This document shows positions 48,007 to 61,329 of a stretch of DNA of 64,000 bases, in pieces (the stretch's first letter is position 1; every line of letters starts with the position of its first letter). The stretch is from Sipunculus nudus (lineage: Eukaryota; Annelida; Sipuncula; Golfingiida; Sipunculidae): positions 12,626,882 to 12,690,881 of the forward strand of contig CM049317.1 in assembly GCA_026874595.1 (NCBI GenBank), given 5' to 3'. A program made the position numbers and the translations under genes. The notes beneath the pieces were generated by a model. The model saw nothing but the letters and a program-made list of their open reading frames with translations, did not search any database and was not told the DNA's origin.

Positions 48007-48237
48007 GGAAAGGGTATACACAGAAAAGTGGTTCACTGCCAGTGGGATTCGAACCCACGATCTTCCGATTTCCGGTGCGGCTGCCTTAGTCCACTTGGCC
48101 ATGACAGATTCCCAACCTCACTATGTATTTGTACACTTTTATAGGAACCAGCGAAGTGACGTCATGTTAGTGACGTCATAGTCTCACTCACTATACGTGT
48201 CGGCACGGCGACTTTTGCATGCAGCAGGGAGAACTGA
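48006..48237 (-). mobile_element. tRNA-derived SINE, left arm of an inverted pair
   Basis: On the - strand a tRNA-like block (about 48036-48107) has an A box TGGCCAAGTGG (48091-48101) and a perfect B box GGTTCGAATCC (48045-48055). This is followed by gcagtgaaccacttttctgt and an AT-rich tail. Upstream of it lies a conserved segment with two tgacgtca motifs. It is the inverse complement of 48348-48580. It is not a functional tRNA: no standard folded length or anticodon arm is convincing. Confidence 0.8.
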
Positions 48238-48347
48238 CAGTGAACCACTTTTCTGTGTATACCCTTTCCATCTATAAAACAATGAACCAGCAGGGCTACT
48301 CATATATCTATATATATATAATATATGCCGTACACCAAATAAAGCCA
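48238..48347. other. Spacer between SINE arms, starting with a third SINE tail
   Basis: cagtgaaccacttttctgtg, then accctttccatctataaaac directly follows the left arm in + orientation, then (AT)n and a short unique segment. A partial third copy is therefore fused here. Confidence 0.7.
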
Positions 48348-48616
48348 TCAGTTCTCCCTGCTGCATTGCAAAAGTCGCCGTGCCGACACGTGTAGTGAGT
48401 GAGACTATGACGTCACTAACATGACGTCACTTCGCTGGTTCCCCTAAAAGTTTACAAATACATAGTGAGGTTGGGAATCTGTCATGGCCAAGTGGACTAA
48501 GGCAGCCGCACCGGAAATCGGAATATCGTGGGTTCGAATCCCACTGGCAGTGAACCACTTTTCTGTGTATACCCTTTCCATCTATAAAACAATGAACCAG
48601 CATGGCTACTCATACA

Positions 48617-48650
<34 letters not shown>
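48348..48650 (+). mobile_element. tRNA-derived SINE, right arm of the inverted pair
   Basis: A box TGGCCAAGTGG at 48485-48495 and B box GGTTCGAATCC at 48531-48541. The tail cactggcagtgaaccacttt, then tctataaaacaatgaaccag ends in (AT)n at 48619-48650. The open frame beginning M-A-K-W-T-K-A-A-A-P-E is just the translated tRNA block. Confidence 0.82.
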
Positions 48651-48651
<1 letters not shown>

Positions 48652-48655
48652 CACT

Positions 48656-48775
48656 TATCTATTACGGACAACATTCTATTACGTACAACACCAATCTGTT
48701 ACGGACAACACTTTTCTATTACGGACAACACCTGTCTGTTACGGAAAACACCTGTCTATTTCGGGCAACATTCTA
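48656..48775 (+). repeat. ~20-bp tandem repeat (tctattacggacaacacctg), six units
   Basis: Units vary at a few positions (tctgttacggacaacac, tctatttcgggcaacat). The array follows the SINE's AT tail directly. Confidence 0.88.
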
Positions 48776-48789
48776 TAGAAAGTGCTTTT

Positions 48790-50110
48790 TGAGACAGGTC
48801 ATGCGACCCTTATCCCCGCAAAGGAATGTAATAGTTCCGATCGATCTATATATGTTTAAAAGTAAATTTATATTTACTCTTATTGTTTCAACTAGTTCAT
48901 GTGAAAATATGAAGGAATAAGGATTTTTAACAGACGTGGAGCAACAGGCTTAGTTTCCTTGCAGCCCTACTTGTTGATGCTAGAATAAATCTAATTGTAA
49001 ATGAAAATCATGAGGCAGGCATTATTTCTCACTCAAACATGTCATATCAAATATCATCTCAATTGATGTACGAAAATGAAATAGGACTGCATTAATACAT
49101 GTCCAGGAGTGAGCTGAATGGGCATAAGTCTGTTTTACATAACTAAAAGAAATTCCGATTAACTCTTCTCTCCATGCCGACGTGTACGACGTATTAAGGT
49201 CTACATGTCTTGCATACACACACACTCACACAAACGCTAATATATATAATGTGTATAGTGAGTATGTGTGTTTGTATATATAATTGCATACTGATTCCAT
49301 TCAAGTTTGGAAATATTTTATTCTATTTATTAAATATCTTATAATAAAAGAGTTTTAAATAAATCTGATTTAATATCTTGGCCCGATCACGTTGTGGCGA
49401 TATGAGTTTTTCCAAGGAAACTTATACAGATTAGAATATAAACACGGAAAACAAACTGTTTGTTTTGTATTGTAATTATAGACATTATCAACTTTTGGGT
49501 TAAGCGGATAATAACCACGGTTAAATATCGTTTTTTCTTTATTGATGAATATATTTGAATCTTTAACTTTGCTGTAAAGATAATTAGCATTTAATTATAT
49601 AAAAAAACAGTGTGTAACCATGGTTTCCCAGTCAATACTGAATCTATTCAGGCTATATTTATTTCCGCAGTTTTAATGTAGCCATCACATTATTTTCACA
49701 TAAACATGTTTGTTTATTTAGAACAATATAAATCTTCCCCTGATAGAAGGTTTTACAGCGTCAAGCCTTAGTAACTGAATTTGCCAACGTAATGGATACC
49801 TAAATTCTTAAATACCACGCGTGTCTTATACTGATCGCGGAGTGGTTATACACGAAGTCGTTCCACATCTCCTCCGTTTTAACCGCTGTTTTGTATAACA
49901 AGTTTCTCCGGGTTGCATCACCAGGGTCAATACCAAAAATAAACAAACATATTCAGATATCACTCTGGTTCATTTGGAGTGATATGATGCCTTAAAACGT
50001 AGAGATATTGCATTAAATTGGGAAACGTTTTCTTTCCTCATTAAGGTTTTCACCACAGCTTACGACAGCTCGCTATGCCAATCAGCCTTGGTCTGTACAT
50101 TCTACTCTCA
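48790..50110. other. Intergenic, no gene seen
   Basis: AT-rich DNA; short open frames only. Confidence 0.45.
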
Positions 50111-50125
50111 AACAGTCAGAAGGGT

Positions 50126-50395
50126 AGGTCCATGGCCTGTTGGTGACAATATCTATACAATGTGGACGAAAAGACTGACAAGCTAATATTAAACCTACCA
50201 GGTTTAAGGTCTTGTATGGAGGGACTAAGAAATTAATGGTCATGCCTGTAGATAAGACATCAGAAGCAACCTATGAGGCTTTATATATTAAGATATTTAC
50301 CATTTTGCTTTCTGGTTACACTGGTGGGGTTTTAACCGGGAATCGACATTCAAATGCCTTAACCACATGGCCACATTATATTATACGAAGATATT
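50126..50395 (-). mobile_element. Degenerate tRNA-derived SINE
   Basis: The - strand head reads gtggccatgtggttaaggca (A-box-like, one mismatch), then gtcgattcccggtt (B-box-like). The 3' end attgtcaccaacaggccatg gaccta matches the 3' end of the SINE at 62464-62795 (caatgccatcaacaggccat ggaccta). Confidence 0.6.
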
Positions 50396-51225
50396 ATCCT
50401 GTAATTGTTGTATTACAACTAATTGACACAATGAGTGGTATTTATATGACAGTGCATGGAACGAACTTGAGCCACGTTGACAAACGCACTGTTTTAAAAT
50501 CTTCAAGCAAAGGTTGCAATTCGTAGCGTTTTACTGAAAAAAATATACTTACCTTTTAACGGTGTTCGCTTGAACAATTCGAGACACAGCCAGTCCCAAA
50601 TGCGCACTGATACACACTGTATAGTGTTTAAATCAAAATAATCGGCACATCTTATCCACAAAACCACGGGATTTTCCACAAACGACTCCTCTGCTATATG
50701 ACTTTCTTTTTCCGTAGCCTTATGTAGGCTGTTTTAAACGCTTTGCTACTCATGCCTGGGACTTAACTCTTTCCAATAGGTTCACTTTCACAACATATCA
50801 CATAAATGTGACACCATGAACGGCCTTTGAAGATCTGATGACGGTATCTTCGAACAGGAAGTTTAAAATAATCATTATACCCGCGAATTGAGTCAGATAA
50901 TGAGTTTTGTAACGAGATTGTTTTCTAGAAGTTAGAGCTACATTCGTTTAACACGACTCGTAACTGATCATTATTGGCTGATGGACCAAAATTTCTCACT
51001 TCTACTCAAACTGAGTACCTATGGGAGGTATATGATTTCAACCTATCACATCACTGCAGTGTTCTGTGTGTGTATGTGAAGGGAATGCCTATGCTGTATT
51101 CCACATAAATAAACACTGCCTTAACTTACAAACACACCCTAAAAAAGAAACTATAATTCCGTTGTGAACAAAGGAAATGTATTCCTCAAATGTTTTTTGC
51201 AGACCAATATTTAAAGTGAACGTAG

Positions 51226-51860
51226 ACATTTTTTATATATTAGTTTTTGCTGGTGATTTTCTAGACTTCTTGTCTTACTTTGTACCTTCGTCTGTCCGTC
51301 CGTCCGTCTGCCTGAGTATGCGAAATGTCCAATGTCATTATAATGTTTACTTTTAGGTGTTGAAACCTGTGTTTGTCGCTAAATTAAAAAAAAACACATG
51401 TCTTTTCTGGTTACTGCCAGGTCTTCACAGCATGCAGGTTTGAAATTCCTGGGCCGTAAAATTAGATTATTTCCTTGCTGAAGTTTAGGCGTAATCTGGC
51501 AAGATCAAAGTAGCAGTACAACTGTTTTACAGTTAGATTTAAGCAATAGAAAAAATGCAGATGGCACCACCAGTCAAATGAGTCAGGGTCAATTAGCAGA
51601 CTTAATTTCATAACAATCCATCGGACATACAGCCGTTATTTGGACAACTGGCCTTGATTTGTCATTATCAAGAAAATTATCCTCTGAGGTGTTCAAGCAC
51701 GTGTTTTCTCAAATAAGTCGGAGAAAATCGGTCACAGTGACCTTATTTTGGACTTCCACAGAGAACCCATTTGGAACTGATACCGTGAGCATATTTTAAA
51801 ACTTTTGCCCATGTCATAATTACCAATATACCCATTCGTCGATCTTCCTATTGGTCTCAA
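51226..51860 (+). mobile_element. Probable dispersed element with gtctgtccgtccgtccgtct leader
   Basis: The leader near 51289-51310 and phrases such as gatggcaccaccagtcaaat are of the style of the other tandem-repeat elements. The boundaries are not clear and it may be truncated. Confidence 0.35.
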
Positions 51861-51879
51861 ATTCAAAATCGCAATAAGC

Positions 51880-51881
<2 letters not shown>

Positions 51882-51937
<56 letters not shown>

Positions 51938-51962
51938 TCAGGACCTCAGAGAATAAGGATTT

Positions 51963-52004
<42 letters not shown>

Positions 52005-52124
52005 AATTAATGGTATAGCCGTGTTAGTCTCAATTCGAAGAGTAGATTAAGACTAAAAATGACGCCTTTTGGATAGACTGACATATTTATTATCCCATAT
52101 TTATTATCAGGATTCTTCGTCCGG

Positions 52125-52160
<36 letters not shown>
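51882..52160. repeat. Three (AT)n microsatellites
   Basis: Runs at about 51882-51933, 51969-51998 and 52127-52160. Confidence 0.95.
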
Positions 52161-52163
<3 letters not shown>

Positions 52164-52199
52164 CGCCTATACGATAGCTTGTGTGCTAATAAATAGGTT

Positions 52200-54790
52200 A
52201 GTCTGCCTAATCTACACTTTTATCTACACTTTACTTATATACAAGTCCACGCTTGTTGGAGGAAACACTACTCTGTTGGGGGTACCAACATGAACCTGTC
52301 ACGACTAATTTACTGGTTGATTGATTGGTGATTGTTCAGTCCGTAATAAGAAGCCTGGTCATGAACTACAGAACTTCCTGGTTGGTAACCAATTTAGAAC
52401 ATGTTCATTCATGTTAGATCGAATGCACGGCAACTTTTTGCTGAGGGTTTTGGCTACACAGCATTCTTAGATACCAGATATTTCACTTTAAGTAGCGCCA
52501 GAAAGCCGTTGTTACCTGTATGGCTGTTGCTCTATTTTTAGTGCATAAACTTTCAGTCTAAGCTGGACGCCATTGTTTAATTTATCCATGTATTCCATTT
52601 TTCATTTTTGTTACCTTCTCTATATTATCGTTTGTCTGTTATTTTTTATTTCAAATATAAACTGGTTGGGGTTATTCTATTGCTAATGCTTACATTACAC
52701 GGTGTAATATTATTGTGTCAAAAGCAGAAAAAAGTTTGTGTTACAGAGTAGACGGTATTGATATAGTTGTTATCGTCAGTGTAAATACTCTGTCAAATTC
52801 CTGATTTGCCCGGAATGATATGCATGTAATCATGTGTAACGTATGTTGCCGTGTTAAATATTAGATGTCTCCAAGGACCCTCACCCCCCCCCCCCCCCAT
52901 TATCCCCTACTCTCCCCCCCCCCAACCCTATCCCCCACCACCAAACCCCACAAGAGTAACTCATCCCCGGCCCACCCTCGGTCCATTTCAGGTTTATATC
53001 TGAGCGATAATGGGGAAACGGATCGGGAGTATGCGACCTTGGAAACAAGACCAAGGTCAAAAATAATTACCAGTTGCAAATTTGTCTTCTACTCTGGCTC
53101 AAATATCTTAATTAAAAATGTCCACTGTATTATAGAACAACGAACAAATCTGAGCGATAATAGGGAATTGGCTACGACTGCATAATACTGGAGAAGAAAA
53201 AAGATGCCATTTCGCAGATTCTTTGCATAAACTGAAGCACTTTTACGATAAAGTCTATTCAGTTTTAATGTGTAAGCTTCGAGCTTCGATGTCCATACAT
53301 CAAATGAACCTCCTGATTGGCAGTGATATCAGACCATTGTCCCGTAAAATGTTAACATGATCAGATAAACTGAACATTTAAGAATGACAAGTGGACAGGT
53401 GAAGCGTGAGCACGGTTACTTCAAAGGCACTTTGAAAGCAAAATACGGTGGTCGTGAGTAGGGGTAACACTTCAAAACCGCGTCCTTATTTGATATTTAC
53501 CACGCGCGTATATATTCGTGACCTCCATCAGCGGCATATTAGCACTCCGATACAAGAGTCCATTGAGGTGTCCGAGTGGCGTATTATTTAATGTGGATGA
53601 CAGCACTGTAAATTTTGATGAGGAAGTAACGAATATCGTCAGAGTCACAGTGGACAAAACCTGGCCCTGCCTGGGCTTTAGTATGTTTGCTACTAAAATG
53701 CCTAAAATAAAAACGTGGTTTCATGTACCGAAAACGTGACTTAATCCCAGCTCTTATCATTAAAGCTCTGTAAAGCCCGTATGGTGAACCCCTGATATAT
53801 GCATATTAGAGCGTCACAGGTCTCTTTGAGGACCTGACGATTCCCTCGAATTTGCATATCAGGCGGTCACGCCTCATGTGAATGGCAACTTTGCTATGAG
53901 AAAGCCAACAGCGGTCCCAAAGACAAAAGACAGCTCGACCCACTTGGTAACATTCGCACTGAAATAATGTATTCAGGTGGTCCATACATGGACCATCGTG
54001 TCCTATGATATATCACTGCTGTACGAATATTACGGTATATGGGCCAAATGTAAGTGCATTGTAGACACTATCGCAACGATTTTTGTTGCGATAGGTCCAG
54101 TTCCCTCTGCTCTGATGACAGGAACAGCTAGCAGCATTTGTGTGATTGTATATTGGTTTTCTAAGCCACTATAAAGTTGCCAACACGCGAATCGTTGTGA
54201 TCGTGTCAGCTAGCGGGTACATCTATTACATTGTGACTGCGTTCGTGGCGTGTACACTTGAATATCTCAGGCTGACAGGTTGAGCCAGAGCTTGTTACAT
54301 TTTTTTAAAGGCTCACTTTGAAGAGCGATGGTCTGATTAACGGTAAAACTGAGGAGTATAGTGTCAGTTTTGAAAGTCTCGCCCATCTCAATATAGACGA
54401 GGGCCGAAAAATATTTAGACTCATTAAATAGGAATATAAGTAGCCAAGAGGAAGACCACAATAGGCGATGACTGAAAGAACCTTGTCGGTTTTGAAAACA
54501 AAAATATAATGGAAAGACCACTAATTACTGCTGACGTCATTGGAAAAGTGAGGCCGTGATGTGTGGCGCTGACCGTCCCATAACCGGTGGAATTTACCGG
54601 TCGATGCAATAGTCGGCTAGAGAGATGTTTTTACCATTGTATCGATTGGGCCAGTCTAAACAATACCTCACGGCCTACAAGTAAGCTGTGCCTTAAAATA
54701 AATCAGAACAACGTATCAATTCTTCTCTACTGAAATCGCCATTATGTGTGAAACGTGTCTGAGCTCAGCATGTGGTAAAACACCTGCGTG
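52200..54790. other. Intergenic, no gene seen
   Basis: A C-rich stretch at 52885-52945 gives a Pro-rich frame (52865-53185) with no domain. A perfect 10-bp stem (ctatcgcaac / gttgcgatag, 7-base loop) sits at 54068-54094. Nothing else was recognised. Confidence 0.45.
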
Positions 54791-54796
54791 TGCATT

Positions 54797-55046
54797 GCCT
54801 CCGCCAGGAGGGTATGCTCTCTTTCCTGTTCGTGAGTTTCTGTTTCTGTCACACGAATATAAACCTAATCTCATGAAATTTTCAGGGCAATTTGAAATTT
54901 GGAAATCAGGAATCGATTAGATTTTGGTTTGGATCCGGCACATGATCCGGATCCAGGAACATTATCAAGGATAGTTTACAAATGCACAGTCACTTATGCA
55001 CGAATAAACATGGGGGTACGGGCCGAATCAGTGAATGGCGGAGGAT
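54797..55046 (+). mobile_element. Dispersed element bounded by cctccgcc and ggcggagg
   Basis: It begins cctccgccaggagggtatgc and ends gtgaatggcggaggattgca; the eight-base termini are inverse complements. The interior contains tcaggaatcgattagatttt and gatccggatccaggaacatt, as in the copy at 47036-47312. Confidence 0.65.
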
Positions 55047-55079
55047 TGCATTCATGAAGCTGCCGATTTGTCGATCATG

Positions 55080-58000
55080 TGATTGACAGCCAAGGCATGC
55101 GAGGCACAGTAAATAACGAGGTTTACCTACTTACTATAGAGATGGGGTGTACATTTTAATCAGTAGTTTCAAACGATATTCTTGCGTTAATTCCTTACTT
55201 ATAGCTTAATGTTGAGATGGCCCGCTCTGTGTCATTGCATGAGAAGGGATTGTCATAGCAGTGCAGTTGTTCATATGACTGGTGTCAAGACAGTAAGCCT
55301 TATTACTCCAGTAAAAATATCCACTGAATCGTGAATTCACGGCTAGGCCTGTACATGAACGGTCGTAATCTTTCCAGTGTGGAAGCATCTAAATCTGCGT
55401 CATCAGCCGAGGACTGACGAAAACAGGGCGGGAGTTCCGAATTCATGTTACTCCATATAAACGCGTTATTTTCTGTCTAAGCGCGTACCATATATGCGGG
55501 TCATAAGGACACATTGCGGATGTAAGCATGGTTTTGTGCGGTCTCGCAGTAGGTTAGGTCTAATCTTCCCTTTAATGAGTAATCACATAATTTCCGCTTG
55601 TGCAGAAATTGACACGAATGTCATTTAATGTTGTCTTTATGTATGAAGAGGAATTCTAAGTTGCTCATACATATAAAATCTATCTCTGAATATACCCCAT
55701 ATCTGTCTGGCGTTTGTCACAAACACCATTAAAAAAAAACCAAACTGGAAAGCAGTCGTTGACCACATATGCCTCCGCCACGATATTGCTCAGACGTTGG
55801 TGTGTGCTTTACAAGCGCATGGACCATATCATTACGGGAAAAAAAAACAAATTATCCTACCCCTCAATGGAGAAGATATATCTGAATAAAACATATCATG
55901 GAGATCAAGACTGCCTCCAAAATCCAAATGATTGTTCCTTTTGTGTTATCCCAACCCTCTCCATGAAGGTAATGGGGACCTGTCTAATAAAAATTACTTG
56001 CCAATAAGTAAAATATGCGACAGATCGGGATATATATATATATGCCGTATTTTTAATTTAAAAAAACTGCTAGAAAGCTCTTTAGTAAGGGACCAGAGCT
56101 GCATGGCTATAAAAATAAAGAAGATAAATTTATGTCAGACATTTTTACAAGATGTTGTTGCACTCATCAGGTAAGACTGTCTCTTGATTGTTATGAACCA
56201 TATATAATAAATAAATTTATATTATAGTGACTCAGATCCTTCATGCAACTAGGTATATATATATATATATTAATATTTTATATAATTTATGTATAAAAGG
56301 TTTTTACACCCCATCCCCACATACACACGCACTAACACACTCGTTTTGGCCCAAGGGTGGAGGTCAGTGTAACCTTTCTTTGAGAAATTGCGTAAATTCC
56401 ATCAGTTTGCATGAAATCCATTGTATTTCTTCTCACTCTACATGTCTGCTTCACGTGAAAACAACTGGGATTTCATTTCTTAACTGAGTGTGTTTAGTAA
56501 AAAGGTCAGTATTGTGTAATTTTTAGAGCTACGGGAATTGAATAAAATGTTATTCATTTTGTGTAAAATGGTTGGAAATATATCTACTTGTATGCATTAT
56601 AATTAAACTTACAACCTTGCTGAGAGGTCTGCTTTAAAATATAACATTTTTTGGTATTGTTCACTGTGTTATTATGTATGAATGAAATCAAGACATTTTC
56701 TTTAAATTTATTGTTCATGGTAATATTTACATATCATGGTAATGTTCATGGTGATAATTACAACTTACTACTTGTACACCACTGAGAGGCATCCTTTGCC
56801 TCTCATTAAGCCCTCATTTGTTTCGCGCTTTATACCCTGCACGCCTATGGTTTAGAGTAAAATTATAACACAGTAACGGACCTGAAGTTTTATTAAGATT
56901 TGAAAAATAGTATATTAGGGTATAAATATTATCAATTTGGTATACACGATTCTGTATTCTGATTCATTATTTAATATTTGTAATTTTTTTGTGGTGCTGC
57001 AGATGATTAAAAAGTAGGATATTAGATAAAATATTGCATTGAAAATGCATATTTTATGGGGGTTTTTTTCTGTAAATATTCCAAACCGTGTCTGGGCGAT
57101 ACCCCCACCTACCCCTTACAGGGGGCTCTTACGCGCCCTCAATCAGAATGCAACTTTCAAAAACGCCTGAAAGCCCAATATATATATATATACCCCTACT
57201 TTTAAAATCGCTCCAAAGCCTTTACATCTGTTAACGAGGAAGATTTTTTTAACCACAATTATATATAAACGCAATTATGTAACCTTATTGATCTTTGACC
57301 ATAAATGTAGACTGTTGTCAGTTGTATATAAATACTTACGATACGAGTACACAGATACCTGGTATATATAGAGGCACATTATATATAGAGTTTAAACAGT
57401 CCAAATATATATATGTATGTGTTTGCATATAAAGGTGTGGTAGACTGCGACCTTAGATAGTTCGTGAATGCGTTTTTGTTTGTGATAAGGTATTTGCATG
57501 ACATAGTTCAGTGCTAAGGCGGAAAAGTAATGATACAAATCGCAGGCTCTGTGTGTGCGAATGCGCACTCGTATGAGTGTCTAAGGGTGGGTGTGTGTAT
57601 GAGAGTATGTCGGGTGTGTGTGGTAGTGGTTTGCGTCTTACCTTACACAGAATATATACCTTGTAAGCCCCTACACGGGCCTCCCCGACCCAGCGACAAC
57701 CATAGTGCGGTACTTCCACGTGTCCTAGTAAGCTTGACTATGGAAGCCCAGAGCGCCCGGCACTGTGAAATCACGACTTGAGCGCTGTGCGGGTATCAAG
57801 TGTGACATCTTGAACCCGGAAGATATCATAAAACTTCCCTGCCACCAAGCGACTAAAATACAGAGGGGCTATGGTTTATTACGGAAAGCGGTAAAGACAT
57901 TAAACTGTGGAGAGTTAAGGAATGTGACATGATATAAAAGTAAAAATTATAAATAGGATTTAACATTAAGTAAAACGTAAAAATATAATTCAAGTATTAC

Positions 58001-58950
58001 ATACAGTATCATATAATTCATGTTTTATTATATGGTATTACATAATATTTGATACTATGAAATATATTATGATTTATTTAAATATACGATAAGGTATGAT
58101 TATGCCATATTGCAATGTAAAATATAATGGTTATATTATAAGATATAGAAAGTACATGCATGTAGTTTTCTTTACCATGTACTTGTTTTTTATTTTTGTT
58201 TATGATAAAATTGTCACGTGTTGTACAATAAATCCCCTGGCCCACCTGTTAAAGCCTGATATGCTCATTTTTGTGTGTTTGTGGGCTTTCAAAGACCTCT
58301 TCGGGTCTATTTATTAAACAAAAGTCAACACTTTCGTTTTCATGGTTACAAAATACTGAAAAAATGTTGATGCTCAAGATTAATTATATTTATTTCTGTT
58401 TCCAATAATAGTTTCACTAGAATCTATTTTGGGCATACCGGGCAAAGTCAAGCGGATGTGGTTTATATGATTCGACCCATAACCCAAAGTAGATGAAAAT
58501 TACCTGTATTACTGAGGCTCAATCATAAAATCAATTGCCAGTTACATGAATGGAACGTTTGCATTTACTTTTAATAATTCTTTTTTAAATTACTTCCATG
58601 ACCTCCTGTTGACGCGGCCTAACCTAGCAAAACGGATGTTGTTATAATATATTATGATTCATTATAATCATATAATAAGAATGATATACTATTGTTTAAC
58701 CTTCCGGAGTTAATGGTTTCTATGCAACGGGTTTTAGCTCTGTAAGTGGGTATGGGTGCGTGTGTGAATTGCGCTGAGTCCGACTTTCGGAGAATAGGGG
58801 ATATATGAATACTATTTATTATTTGTTATTATCATTATTATTATTGGTAGAAGCAGTAGTGGCAGTAGTAATGGAATAATCCAGAGTTCATAAGCCTGTG
58901 TTACGTCGTTAGAGAAATCCAGGAGGTTTCATCAAGGGCGGTTCCAGAAG
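55080..58950. other. Intergenic, no gene seen
   Basis: AT-rich with short AT runs (56034-56042, 56252-56270, 57178-57190). No frame here has a recognisable domain. Confidence 0.45.
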
Positions 58951-58952
58951 GA

Positions 58953-59120
58953 GGCCACACTCTAAGAAAAAAGGGTTCTTGTGGGTTCTTCTTGGAACCA
59001 CATGGTTCTGGTTAGTACCATGGTTCCAGAAGGAACCATTTTCTCAGTGAAAAGGAGGAGCTTGGAGGTTCTTGCGGTGATCATAACTAATAATAAGGTT
59101 CCAGATGGAACCCGTGTTGT
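58953..59120. mobile_element. Short inverted-repeat (MITE-like) sequence, ggttcc/ggaacc-rich
   Basis: It starts cacactctaagaaaaaaggg and contains repeated ggttctt and inverse ggaacc blocks (cttggaaccacatggttctg, ccatggttccagaaggaacc). The palindromic design suggests a small non-autonomous DNA transposon; the right boundary is unclear. Confidence 0.45.
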
Positions 59121-60196
59121 CACTGGCGTCAATTTATCTTTAAGGGTGGGGATGAGTCACAGGCATGTGACGGAAGTCAAAGTTGGGACAATTTTTTTTA
59201 TTAATGACACATTTCATAAATATTACAATTAAGTATTAGGTTTTTAAAAAAGGTATATTTCCAGTTTAGGTTAATTTTAACCCATCTTTAGAGATATAAT
59301 ATTTCATAGTAATCTTAGAAATATTGCCCGCCCTGGTATAGGTAAACAAATGTACCGGGAGTGTAAGTATAGATTTTATGCATAAAAATCGCATGCAGAA
59401 GTATAGGAATAATCATGGCGCTGCTTTTAGGTATCAAGTGTGTATTATCCTGTATCCAAGATTTAGAAATAAAAAAAAACAGGGGCCCTCACACGTTCCC
59501 TTTTTGAACCCGCCCCTATTAATCTTGGCCTTTTATCTTCTTTGGATTTGGATATCCACTGCATTGTTTAGTGTTGGATATTGAAAATTTCATTCATTAG
59601 GACTATCGTGCTACTTGTTCGATTCAATGCAAATAAATATGTTTAAACCAAACAGGATTATATAAAACTAATATATAGCTATAACCATTTACATAATAAA
59701 ATCTTAAGATACAGAATAATCATATGGGATGTCTGTATATACAGGTCAATGAAACATATAGCACGGCCACGAAACATAAATACGGGAAATATTGTAACCG
59801 CCGAGATTGCATTTACTTAATAAATAATATGTTTAATTTCAGAAACCAGGTTATTACCTAGTCACGTTTTTTTAACCATTTATATTAGCATACATTCTGA
59901 AATCCATATCAAGGTCACGGTTAGTAAACAATAAACTTTTAATGGCCAGTATCTGTTAAATCTTGGTGACTGTGAAAAAAAGGGAGTCAGTTAAAAAAAA
60001 TTATTAATTAGCAATACAAATTTAGATTTGTCCGAAGCTTTTGTCCATTATAAAAATATATCTAGAGACATATAGAAATAAGGGACGAGCAACTCCTAAA
60101 TATCTTGTATCAAATAACGGGTCTTTTGCATACGAATATGTTATACCTAAACGGTAAAAAAAATGCTTATTTTACTTCAGTGATTAATGCTGGAAA

Positions 60197-60692
60197 CAGA
60201 CGAACCACCGAAACCACAAAATGGTGAATTCTAAATGACGATTCCCATCTCATAATAACTCATGCTACAGAAGCCTCCAGCGACAAGAGAAAATTTACCC
60301 CAAGATATAATTACCCCCAAGAAATGTATCATTTAAGGCAATTACCCCCGGAAAATTCCCTCCAGACAATTAATCACCCCCCCCCCCTCCGACAATTACC
60401 CCTCGGACAATAACCCCGTGGTATATTAAGTATACATTTTAAAGTACACATTATCCAAAGTAAAGTACCGTAAAATATATTGCACAAATTCTGTAGTGCG
60501 TGGGAGTAGTATAACATGCCAGACGTTGAAATAAAAATACTTAAATTCGCAAAACATAAAGGCATTGCCTTCAACTTGCTTCTATTATGGAAATGTAATG
60601 TAAGTGATCTTTAAAATATGTTGATATTTTTGGGTAATTGTCGGAGGGGGGGGGGGGGGGGGGGCTAATTGTCTGTGGTTTCGGTGGTACAA
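60197..60692. mobile_element. Inverted-repeat element with accaccgaaaccac ends
   Basis: Outer arms accaccgaaaccac (60205) and gtggtttcggtggt (60676), plus an inner pair ctccgacaattaccc (60387) and gggtaattgtcggag (60632). Interior phrases (caattacccccgg) are repetitive and end in C- and G-runs. No coding region. Confidence 0.65.
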
Positions 60693-61164
60693 ACGCTAGC
60701 CATTGTAGTTTCATGCGCAGTCGTCACTTTCGGCCTCTAGAGTTTCACAGAGGAATCTTTTATCCTGGCAAAATCCGTAGTAAACAATGGAATTTATGCA
60801 TAAATTAATATTAATCTAGCCTTGTTGACCTTCCAAATTATACAGGGTTTACCATAATAGTGAAACTGAACAAAATGTTGGGCTATATGCCACCGATATT
60901 TTTCCCCACAACAAAAACGATTTTGGTGAAATCGCTGTAACTGTCAGTCTCCTCCACAACGCCTCCCACCCACACACACTCACTCACGAACAGGATGAAG
61001 ATCGTGACGTTACATGCGGACATAGGCATGCAGATCATAGCTCCTTTCCATCCAACAAACTTTACAAAACACCAACAGTGGAAATTTTGTTACTGTTTGT
61101 AACAAGTAGTTCTTAAATAAGAATCTTGATTGTGGCGTGTTTACAGTAGTTTTTACGGTAGTTA

Positions 61165-61320
61165 CAGGTCACACGTTTACCTCCGCTAATATCCTGGATC
61201 ACCGGATCCGGAATACTACCAGGATCCGGGTCAAGCATTTGTGTGTAAGCGAAGTTATTGTATGGATCCAAACTGAGACAAATTTGTGTTCGGGTTAATC
61301 AACTCGATGGCTGCATCACA
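61165..61320 (+). repeat. Possible third relative of the ggatccgg dispersed family
   Basis: acctccgctaatatcctgga, then atcaccggatccggaatact and aggatccgggtcaagc recall the elements at 47036 and 54797, but similarity is partial. Confidence 0.35.
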
Positions 61321-61329
61321 GGTTAGGTC

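Noticed and set aside
48036-48107. Functional tRNA gene
   Set aside because: A and B boxes are excellent, but the block is part of a longer dispersed element present in several fused copies, and I could not build a standard cloverleaf with confidence.
48484-48792. Open frame beginning M-A-K-W-T-K-A-A-A-P-E (and its - strand twin at 47752-48102)
   Set aside because: It starts in the A box of the tRNA-derived SINE; a known kind of false protein in repeat-rich genomes.
52865-53185. Proline-rich 106-codon frame
   Set aside because: The Pro run comes from a C-homopolymer stretch; the rest has no domain.
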